From: a filamentous cyanobacterium ESFC-1
GTDB lineage: Bacteria > Cyanobacteriota > Cyanobacteriia > Cyanobacteriales > Spirulinaceae
Direction of reading: 5' to 3'
Assembly: GCA_000380225.1 (NCBI GenBank)
Contig: KB904821.1
Coordinates: forward strand, 3,331,631 to 3,395,630
DNA length: 64,000 nt
Under the pieces are notes generated by a model that had not been told where the DNA came from, did no database searches, and saw nothing but the letters and a program-made list of their open reading frames with translations. The position numbers and the translations under genes are program-made. Shown piece after piece: positions 57,601-64,000 of this stretch (positions within the stretch are counted from its first letter, which is position 1; each line of letters opens with the position of its first letter).

Positions 57601-60457
57601 CGCCTTTGCAGGTACGATTCGCGGCACATTACGCAATCCTACTGCAATCGGGACATTAGCGTTACAGAATTTAGCGGTGAATAATTTAGACTTCGATTCC
57701 CGTTTAGCCGGCCCCGTCACCGCTACCCCCGGAGAAGCCATTAGCATTGATTTAAGAGGCGTACAAGACCGCATTGCTTTGACCTTGGGGCCCGATTATC
57801 GCCCCGAATCCCTGAATCTGCAAGTCAACGATACCCTTGCCACCGGGACGCGGGACGGGGAGTTATTCGCGGTGAATGTGCAGGACTTTCCTTTGGCGTT
57901 GTTGCAAGATTTGGCCCCGACTGGACTGGTTCCCCCGCGCCTTGCCGAACAACCGATTTCGGGGGATTTAGCGGGGAATTTCAATGTTAATTTAGAAACC
58001 TTCGCCACATCGGGCAATATTACCGTAGATAATCCCTTAATCAGTCGGATTGAGGGCGATCGCTTTACGGCCAGTTTTCAATATGCCGATGGCAATTTCG
58101 CCCTGTCTGATACGGTCTTTACCGCCGGGGGAACCGAATATGTCCTCGATGGTAATATCGTCCAAACTGCCACCGGGCCTGCCTTTAATCTGGCGCTCAA
58201 TCTTGATGATGGCAACATTCAGGATATTCTGGCAACTCTGCAAATTTTTGAGGTCACAGACTTTGCCAACTTACTCGACCTACCCACCTATGAAGATGCC
58301 TCGGTTTTAGCCCGTCGGTCGATTGACGTAACCGGAGAACCTTTACTGCAACAACTCCGCCGTTTAGCCGAAGTTGAAGCCTTTTTGCGCTTTCAACGGC
58401 AACAACGGGCCGCGACTTCCCCCTTACCCCCGTTGACTCAAGCCACTGGGGAAGTTAGCGGTCAAATTGTGGTGTCGGGCAATTTACGAGAAGGGATTGA
58501 GGCCGAATTTGACTTTGATGGGGATAATTGGCAATGGGGGCCGTTTGCTGCCGAAGACGCGATCGCGTCGGGTAGCTTTGAAGATGGCGTGTTAAGCATT
58601 AATCCGGTGCGTCTAGAGTTAGTTAATGGCGGTTTTGTCGCCTTTTCCGGGGCAGTTGGGGGCGAAACCCCTTCCGGTCAACTGCAAGTCGAACAGTTAC
58701 CCGTGGCGTTAGTCCAAGAATTTATCAATCTCCCTGCCGATATTGGCGTGACGGGCTTAATTAACGCCACAGCCAACTTAGCCGGAACCCAAGAAAATCC
58801 CATTGCGCGGGGTCAACTCACGGTAGTTGATGCCACCCTCAACAACGAACAAATCGAAGCCACCGAGGGTAATTTTGTTTACAGTAATGCTCGTCTCAAT
58901 TTCTTCTTACAAAGTATCCTCACCGCAGAAACTGAACCTTTACAAGTTACAGGCAGTTTTCCTTATCAGTTTCCCCTGGGGAATGCGATCGCCCCCAATA
59001 GCGATGAATTTAACCTCAATCTCTCTTTGGCCGATAGCGGTTTAGCCATCCTCAACGCCCTGACCAATTCAACGGTAACTTGGGAAGAGGGTAACGGCGA
59101 GGTGGATTTAGACATTATCGGACGCTATGACCAAACCGAAAATCAGATTTTGAGTTTGCGAGCCGATGGTATTATTTCCCTGGATAATGCCGTTATCGCT
59201 TCGTTGTTTTTACCCGAACCCGTGACCAATATCAACGGCGATATTGTCTTTAACCTTAGCGATATTACCGCCCAAGATGTGCGCGGAGAATTTGGTGGCG
59301 GTGAGGTTATTTTGACCGGAACTTTGCCCCTCGAAACCCCTAGACCCGTTGAAAATCCCCTCACCCTCGACCTCGATACCCTGGCCGTGAATGTCAAAGG
59401 GCTATATGACGGTCAAGTGGGGGGCGCAGTACAAGTCACGGGGGCAGCCTTAGACCCGGAGGTGGGGGGAACAGTACGCTTGTCTGATGGGCGGGTGTTG
59501 TTGGGCGGTTTAGCAACCCTGAGAGGCGGTGCGGTAGGGGGCGGCGGTGGCGGCCAAACCAATCAAATTTTGAACGCCTTATCGTTGGATACCTTGGATG
59601 TGGTGCTGGTGGATGGGTTGCGTTTAGAAGTGCCGTTGCTGCTAAACTTTGTCGCGGATGGCACGATTACCCTAGACGGCCCGATCTCGAATTTAGCTGC
59701 CAGTGGGATTGTGAATTTACCCAGAGGTGATGTGAATTTGTTTGCCACTCAGTTACGCCTGGATCGGGGTTATCCTAATATTGCCAGTTTCCGCCCAGAA
59801 TCGGGACTCGACCCCCTCTTGGAGTTACAGTTGGTGGGGAATGTTATCGAAGGAACTCGCAGTCCGGTTTCGAGTACCACGCCGTTTTCGACGGAAATTA
59901 GCGATTCCCGAATTAATGTGGGAACGGTTGAGACGGTAAGGGTGGAGGCGATCGTGGATGGTTTCGCTTCGGAGTTGATTGCGGCGTTGCGAATTGAACC
60001 GGGAATTGCTGCTGGACGACGGGTGCGATCGGTTCTGGAGTTGGAAAGTACGCCGCCTCGCAGTGAAGCGCAGATTTTAGCGCTGTTAGGGGGTGGTTTT
60101 ATTAATGCGTTTCAGGGGGAAGATGCGGGGATTGGTTTAGCGAATTTGGCGGGGAATGCTTTGTTTGGCGGTTTGCAAAATACCCTCGGCGATGCGTTAG
60201 GCTTGAGCGAGTTCCGCATTTATCCTAGTCCGGTTCCTGATGATGACCAACGTACCCAGACGTTTGGGGTGGCCGCGGAGTTGGGACTGGATGTGACGGA
60301 TAATATCGGTTTCTCGGTAACGCAGTTTTTAACGCCGCCGGATGTTCCCACTCAAGTTAATATTCGTTATCGTTTAGATGACTATGTTTTGTTGCGCGGT
60401 TCTACTAATTTTTCCGGCGAAAATCGCGTTTTATTAGAGTATCGTCGGCGCTTTTAA
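54614..60457 (+). CDS. Giant TamB-like (DUF490) envelope protein
   Basis: 1947 aa. One N-terminal TM after a basic stretch (PRRRRRWWLWLSVALIATVS), then a very long beta-helical body of DUF490/AsmA-like repeats (SGTVGTNVDIELNG, RVEVLDG-like LLGGGTVNISNIALQDGRW, TGQVAIAGGGV, QGSGQIAIAGG), and a C-terminal DUF490 domain (LLALLGGGFINAFQG, SEFRIYPSPVPDDDQRTQTF, LLEYRRRF). TamB-type proteins span the periplasm and move lipids or help outer-membrane assembly. The terminal phenylalanine and beta-strand end are typical. An Omp85 partner is not in the window. Confidence 0.9.
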   Translation: MTQLPNPDNEPESNSPDEQPSPRRRRRWWLWLSVALIATVSGGVAVSWFIVKQQLTPQISRILTNAVDRPVNLGEVQSLTLGSVRFGETEVPPTTEDPDRAIVEAVDVKFDLLRLITERTLALDITLIEPDAYIEEDFNGQWIGITLREREEESPLELDVHTIRVRDGEVALLKSIGEDEFNEPVELIIPEAIIYTYEDYNVIEADAEGSFVGGGEFDVNGTVEWREWDGKVALTAQDVSLPYLSRLLNAPLEVQSGTVGTNVDIELNGNPTEELPEIQGVLTLSGLNAQLEQPQNPPVPESVPVEERSPFYFLNNLPIQLPAITDTNGRFRFRDRLIVVEELNTQIGEITADVRGQIDLESGYDLAAVTETATFDELLTTFDLEEPPIPAEGAVQVALNMTGALDNPLITGTIDNTSRITIDKVDFDEVRANVAFSVANRTLVLQQFTAEPVLGGAIAGKGQAILGTEDRESRLILDLDVRDVPGDQIAALYTDNLPLEIGPVSAQVQVFGPLNKIEDLRANVNSNLLLGGGTVNISNIALQDGRWRGTVRATGIQPDRFLPIPPTLQGEIGTATAAFDVSGAVENFALSTLQAAGFVNLNVAGGTILAENLRLNNGLFRLNLIASGVQAENLLSDFAPPNLPLGPLGTLGGRLAVSGRLDPDAPGLPVQDLAGSGALGLDVASGTVRITDVRLQGTQIRADVAANNVQLSRFANAIDLPTALDRAQASLGSLTGTAQLTANLDNLNVNAIAATGTGQVAIAGGGVNADFNLDNGAWRTVVNATGLQPQRLLANVPDRFDNPITGRFTASGTIDDFSPEAILAQGSGQIAIAGGTLAADNIRLSQGRLQAVLRPQGIDIGQFTDLATGTATGNINVTANLDNLSPAAILANGQLTLSDGIAPINGPVAANFAWTGSRLQLSQVSAPNLSASGFIEIDETALAAGQINPDIVERFNLDVDARGLNLPQLVAQVQELAPLPLNVRRTLNQVAIAGNAAFAGTIRGTLRNPTAIGTLALQNLAVNNLDFDSRLAGPVTATPGEAISIDLRGVQDRIALTLGPDYRPESLNLQVNDTLATGTRDGELFAVNVQDFPLALLQDLAPTGLVPPRLAEQPISGDLAGNFNVNLETFATSGNITVDNPLISRIEGDRFTASFQYADGNFALSDTVFTAGGTEYVLDGNIVQTATGPAFNLALNLDDGNIQDILATLQIFEVTDFANLLDLPTYEDASVLARRSIDVTGEPLLQQLRRLAEVEAFLRFQRQQRAATSPLPPLTQATGEVSGQIVVSGNLREGIEAEFDFDGDNWQWGPFAAEDAIASGSFEDGVLSINPVRLELVNGGFVAFSGAVGGETPSGQLQVEQLPVALVQEFINLPADIGVTGLINATANLAGTQENPIARGQLTVVDATLNNEQIEATEGNFVYSNARLNFFLQSILTAETEPLQVTGSFPYQFPLGNAIAPNSDEFNLNLSLADSGLAILNALTNSTVTWEEGNGEVDLDIIGRYDQTENQILSLRADGIISLDNAVIASLFLPEPVTNINGDIVFNLSDITAQDVRGEFGGGEVILTGTLPLETPRPVENPLTLDLDTLAVNVKGLYDGQVGGAVQVTGAALDPEVGGTVRLSDGRVLLGGLATLRGGAVGGGGGGQTNQILNALSLDTLDVVLVDGLRLEVPLLLNFVADGTITLDGPISNLAASGIVNLPRGDVNLFATQLRLDRGYPNIASFRPESGLDPLLELQLVGNVIEGTRSPVSSTTPFSTEISDSRINVGTVETVRVEAIVDGFASELIAALRIEPGIAAGRRVRSVLELESTPPRSEAQILALLGGGFINAFQGEDAGIGLANLAGNALFGGLQNTLGDALGLSEFRIYPSPVPDDDQRTQTFGVAAELGLDVTDNIGFSVTQFLTPPDVPTQVNIRYRLDDYVLLRGSTNFSGENRVLLEYRRRF

Positions 60458-60485
60458 CTGTATTTTTCGATCCTTCACAAATTTC

Positions 60486-62207
60486 ATGTTACGACTCGAA
60501 CATATTAGCAAAATCTATCCGACTGGCGAAGTTCTCAAAGATGTGACTTGGGAGGTGAAAGATCGCGATCGCGTAGGGCTTGTGGGCGTTAATGGCGCAG
60601 GCAAATCAACCCAACTCAGAATTATTATGGGGGAAGTTGAGCCAACGACAGGAGAAGTGATTGCTCCGGCAGATTACCATGTGGCTTACCTCACCCAAGA
60701 GTTTGAAGTCGATCCCTCTCGTACCGTCCGCGAGGAATTTTGGACGGTGTTCACCGAAGCCAATAAAACCCACGCCGAAATTGAGCGTATTACCCACGCC
60801 ATGGGAATGGCTGACCCGGATGAACTCGACCGCCTCATTCACGCCTTAGACAAAGCGCAACGGCAGTTTGAAGCGTTAGATGGCTATGGTCTCGAAGCCC
60901 AAATTGAGAAGATTTTACCGGAGATGGGCTTTCAACCGGAAGATGGCGATCGCCTGGTCAGCTCTTTTAGTGGGGGTTGGCAGATGCGGATGAGTTTGGG
61001 TAAAATTCTGCTCCAATCGCCGGATTTATTGTTATTGGACGAACCGACTAACCATTTAGATTTAGAAACGATTGAGTGGCTTGAAATTTACCTCAAGTCC
61101 CTCAATACGCCGATGGTAATTGTCTCTCACGACCGCGAGTTTCTCGACCGTCTGTGTACGAAAATTGTGGAAACAGAACGGGGCGTTTCGACGGTTTATT
61201 TAGGTAATTATTCGGCGTATTTACAACAAAAAGCCGAGAATCAAGAAGCACAACTGGCGACTTACGAACGACAACAAAAAGAAATTGCCAAACAAGAGGT
61301 ATTTGTTGAGCGTTTCCGTGCCAGTGCGACTCGCAGTACCCAAGCTAAAAGTCGCGAAAAACAACTCGATAAAATTGAGAAAGTTGAAGCCCCAACCGGC
61401 AGTTTAAAGTCTTTGAAATTCCGCTTTCCCCCTGCCCCTCGTAGTGGTTTAGAAGTGATTAAAATTGAAGACTTAACCTACACTTTCGACGAAACCATTT
61501 TGTTTTTAGGGGCAAACTTACTGATTGAACGGGGCGATCGCGTGGCATTTCTCGGCCCCAATGGTGCGGGAAAATCCACCCTATTGCGCCTGATTATGGG
61601 GATGCACGAAGCAGACGAAGGCATTGCCGAAATTGGTAAACATAACGTTCTGCCTGGCTATTTCGAGCAAAACCAAGCCGAAGCCCTGGCTTTAGATAAA
61701 ACGGCCATTGATACGATTCACGATGAAGTCCCCGATTGGAAAAACGAAGAAGTCCGCACCTTACTCGGACGCTTTCTCTTTAGCGGTGATACGGTTTTCA
61801 AAGAAGTTCGCGCTTTAAGTGGTGGTGAAAAAGCCCGGTTAGCTTTAGCCAAAATGCTACTGCATACGGCTAACTTATTACTACTCGATGAGCCAACCAA
61901 TCACTTAGATATTCCCGCCAAAGAAATGCTCGAAGAAGCATTACATGACTATGATGGCACCGTGGTTATTGTTTCCCACGATCGCTATTTTATTTCCAGA
62001 GTCGCCAACAAAATTGTTGAGATTCGCGACGGGGAACTCATTGTTTATAACGGCGATTATCACTATTATTTAGATAAAATTGCCGAGGAAAAACAACAGG
62101 AAAAGCAACGCCTAGAAGCCGAAAAACGAGCCGCGAAAAAAGCAGAAAAAGCCGCGAAGAAAAAGGGAAAAGACAAGCAAAAGAAGGCGGCTAAGTCACG
62201 TTCTTAG
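60486..62207 (+). CDS. ABC-F family ATPase (Uup/EttA type)
   Basis: 573 aa, two ABC domains, no TM. Walker A LVGVNGAGKST and LGPNGAGKST; signatures SFSGGWQMRMSLGK and LSGGEKARLALAK; Walker B/D-loop LLLDEPTNHLD twice. The linker between (about 245-310, ENQEAQLATYERQQKEIAKQ) is the P-site motif region. The C-terminus is a Lys-rich tail (KKAEKAAKKKGKDKQKKAA). ABC-F proteins act on ribosomes. It starts 28 bp after the TamB-like gene. Confidence 0.92.
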   Translation: MLRLEHISKIYPTGEVLKDVTWEVKDRDRVGLVGVNGAGKSTQLRIIMGEVEPTTGEVIAPADYHVAYLTQEFEVDPSRTVREEFWTVFTEANKTHAEIERITHAMGMADPDELDRLIHALDKAQRQFEALDGYGLEAQIEKILPEMGFQPEDGDRLVSSFSGGWQMRMSLGKILLQSPDLLLLDEPTNHLDLETIEWLEIYLKSLNTPMVIVSHDREFLDRLCTKIVETERGVSTVYLGNYSAYLQQKAENQEAQLATYERQQKEIAKQEVFVERFRASATRSTQAKSREKQLDKIEKVEAPTGSLKSLKFRFPPAPRSGLEVIKIEDLTYTFDETILFLGANLLIERGDRVAFLGPNGAGKSTLLRLIMGMHEADEGIAEIGKHNVLPGYFEQNQAEALALDKTAIDTIHDEVPDWKNEEVRTLLGRFLFSGDTVFKEVRALSGGEKARLALAKMLLHTANLLLLDEPTNHLDIPAKEMLEEALHDYDGTVVIVSHDRYFISRVANKIVEIRDGELIVYNGDYHYYLDKIAEEKQQEKQRLEAEKRAAKKAEKAAKKKGKDKQKKAAKSRS

Positions 62208-62583
62208 TCATTGGTCATTGGTCATTGGTCAATCGTGATAAGTTAAGGTTTTGTGCCTATCGTTAAATTACTTGTAGGGGCGGGGTTTCCCCGCCCAATT
62301 TTACGTTTTATAGTCATTCCAATTAAGTTCCATACATTGATGCGTGTTTCCTGAGTCCGTGAAAGCGGACTTTGCTCTGTGTTAGCCCCAGATTTTAATC
62401 TGCGGGCGGGCTGTCGGTTCTTATTTAGAATTACTATAGCGATGTATTGTAGCAATTCGGGTTAGGACGTAGTGGGGTTTGCCCTCACCCCAAACCCCTC
62501 TCCCACTCCGAGAGGGGCTGCTGGTTTTTATTTGGAATTGCTATATGACTGAAAATTCCCCCCGACTGCTGATAGCTGTATTA
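62208..62583. repeat. ATTGGTC heptamers, GGGGTTTCCCC and CTCACCCC palindromes
   Basis: 376 bp without a gene. 62209-62232 about three CATTGGT copies; 62233-62250 GTGATAAGTTAAGG also seen at 38945-38956; 62273-62297 GTAGGGGCGGGGTTTCCCCG; 62478-62518 the CTCACCCC...GAGAGGGG palindrome. Confidence 0.8.
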
Positions 62584-63534
62584 TTAAGCTGAGGATTGAA
62601 CCTGGATGCCGTGGGTAATGAATTGAGCCACCCAAATCCCTAAATCCGGGTTGTTGAGAGTTTGTTTCACCTCGGCGGCGACTTTCTCGGCTTCGGCTTG
62701 AGTGGCACATAAGGCAAACACGGTGGGGCCACTGCCGGACATCAGGGTTCCCAGGACTTCAGGGCGATTAAATGCGGCTTTAAGGTCAGCAACTTGAGGA
62801 TATTGGGGTAAAACGACCTTTTCTAAGTCGTTGCGGAGGAGTTGACCGATTTTTGCGCCATCTTGGTGGGCGATCGCGTCTAGGAGAGGACTCGAATGAA
62901 CGTGACTGGCTCTGGCTTTGATGCTTTCGTCATCTCTGAGATAAGTGTCGCTGAATTGCTGACGATAGGTGGTATAAGCCCAAGCGGTGGAGACTTCTAA
63001 ACTCTGATATTTGGCTAAAATCACCCAAAGATCGTGAGGAGATTCGATACAGTCGAGTTGTTCGCCGCGGCCTGTCGCGATCGCAGTTCCTCCTGCCACA
63101 CAGAAAGGCACATCAGACCCCAACTGTGCCGCTAAAACCTGCAATTCGGGCTGAGTTAAACCGAGGTTCCACAGTAAGTTTAACCCGACTAACACGGCGG
63201 CGGCGTTGGCCGATCCTCCGGCTAATCCGGCAGCGATGGGAATACGTTTATCAATGGTAATATCAACGCCCCCATGCTTGGCAAAGGCTTGGGGAAACTG
63301 CTGGGTCATCAGTTGAGCCGCTTTGTAAGCCAAATTTTGGTCTTGGGGGGGCATTTGGGGGAGATCGCAGTAGAGCCGAATCGTGGGGGCGTTGTTGGCA
63401 GCGATTTCGATGCGATCGCCCAAACTGATGCTTTGCAATACCATGACCAACTCATGGAAACCATCGGCGCGATCGCCAATAATTTCTAAATGTAAGTTAA
63501 TTTTAGCGGGGGCAATTAGAGAATAAGTTTGCAT
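62584..63534 (-). CDS. ispE: 4-diphosphocytidyl-2-C-methyl-D-erythritol kinase
   Basis: 316 aa. GHMP kinase of the MEP pathway, which feeds carotenoid, chlorophyll phytyl and quinone synthesis. Start MQTYSLIAPAKINLHLEIIG, the ATP-binding IPIAAGLAGGSANAAAVLVG, and the C-terminal MSGSGPTVFALCATQAEAEK are all typical. Confidence 0.95.
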   Translation of the reverse strand: MQTYSLIAPAKINLHLEIIGDRADGFHELVMVLQSISLGDRIEIAANNAPTIRLYCDLPQMPPQDQNLAYKAAQLMTQQFPQAFAKHGGVDITIDKRIPIAAGLAGGSANAAAVLVGLNLLWNLGLTQPELQVLAAQLGSDVPFCVAGGTAIATGRGEQLDCIESPHDLWVILAKYQSLEVSTAWAYTTYRQQFSDTYLRDDESIKARASHVHSSPLLDAIAHQDGAKIGQLLRNDLEKVVLPQYPQVADLKAAFNRPEVLGTLMSGSGPTVFALCATQAEAEKVAAEVKQTLNNPDLGIWVAQFITHGIQVQSSA

Positions 63535-63765
63535 ACCGGAATAACAGTGTTCTTGAGTTTTTTCAGGGGAATGGGATTCAGAAAAATCGCAGATTTTCCC
63601 TTATAACATTTCTGGTGCGACTCAAGTTCCCCAAAAAACACCTTATCTTGATGGAAATACAGCAAAATTCATAAAGGCAACTTGAATCAAAACCCAAACA
63701 CCTCGCCTCAGACACCAATCGATCGGATAATAAAAAAGCACTCTGGCTTATATGGCGTTGACATC

Positions 63766-64000
63766 ATGCACAGACAAGCTCGCTTCATCTCTCTCGGTTT
63801 AACGGCAGTATTGCTGATTTTGTCGCGACCCTTACCCCTTTTCGCGCAAACGCCACCCCCCACCCTGAGAATCGGCAGTGAAGGGTCGGATGTGGCGAAA
63901 ATTCAAAGCACCCTAAAGCTACTCGGTTATTATGGCGGGACGGTGAATGGTACTTATAACGAAGGTACGGTGATTGCGGTGTATTTGTTTCAGCAAGCGG
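63766..64000 (+). CDS. Secreted peptidoglycan-binding domain protein, 3'-truncated by window edge
   Basis: Starts MHRQARFISLGLTAVLLILS with a signal peptide ending near FAQT. A peptidoglycan_binding_1 domain begins LRIGSEGSDVAKIQSTLKLL and GYYGGTVNGTYNEGTVIAVY and runs off the window. Earlier ATGs at 63752 lead to early stops. Confidence 0.8.
   Translation, partial: MHRQARFISLGLTAVLLILSRPLPLFAQTPPPTLRIGSEGSDVAKIQSTLKLLGYYGGTVNGTYNEGTVIAVYLFQQA

Overview
The window is cyanobacterial chromosome. It carries a complete phycocyanin rod operon (cpcB-cpcA-cpcC-cpcD-cpcE-cpcF), two CpcS-family bilin lyases, RpaB, PlmA, a cofactor-assembly protein for cytochrome b6f, myxoxanthophyll genes (cruF, cruG) and a very high density of the HIP1 octamer GCGATCGC. 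The intergenic heptamer repeats (STRRs) and the many signalling genes suggest a filamentous or colonial lineage. I cannot name the genus. Both edges cut genes for peptidoglycan-binding-domain proteins.

Layout. 1-1.4 kb: two peptidoglycan-binding proteins. 1.5-8.9 kb: a uracil/xanthine-type permease, then the leftward cpc operon, then two divergent CpcS-type lyases. 9-15.9 kb: an RHH/coiled-coil repeat protein, a PPOX flavoprotein, a CHASE-PP2C (SpoIIE-type) phosphatase, serine acetyltransferase and small proteins. 16-23.4 kb: RecQ, an NCS1 permease-histidine kinase fusion, and primase DnaG. 23.9-25.1 kb: a solitary cytosine-5 DNA methyltransferase.

25.3-29.5 kb is the most unusual part: a bacterial Ro60 (TROVE + vWA) locus. 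The Ro60 gene is preceded by a 66-aa protein, a 238-aa basic protein, a stand-alone ribosomal L7/L12-like protein, and six repeated RNA elements on the same strand. I read these as Y-RNA-like RNAs. Each has a 7-8 bp closing stem, a conserved internal-loop sequence and a TACAYAC-like motif. Two carry circularly permuted tRNA-like modules, two carry linear tRNA-like modules, and two have no tRNA module. Ro60 proteins bind Y RNAs and in Deinococcus work with PNPase in RNA decay and rRNA maturation. The tRNA mimics and L7/L12-like protein suggest an RNA-quality or ribosome-linked machine here, which is inference.

29.5-36.4 kb is accessory DNA. It holds a broken AAA ATPase, a glycine-zipper protein, a REP-associated transposase (RAYT) beside palindromic repeats, xisH-xisI, and a CyRepA1-type plasmid replication protein. 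Much of 25.45-32.37 kb is poor in HIP1 sites.

36.7-64 kb is mostly core: plmA, dienelactone hydrolase, an S1-domain protein, an adenylate cyclase, radA, rpaB, CCB-type assembly factor, bioB-bioY, lspA, cruG/cruF, GNAT, a phosphopantetheinyl transferase, a 1947-aa TamB-like protein, an ABC-F ATPase and ispE. Intergenic spaces here are filled with several families of 7-bp tandem repeats and short palindromic repeats.
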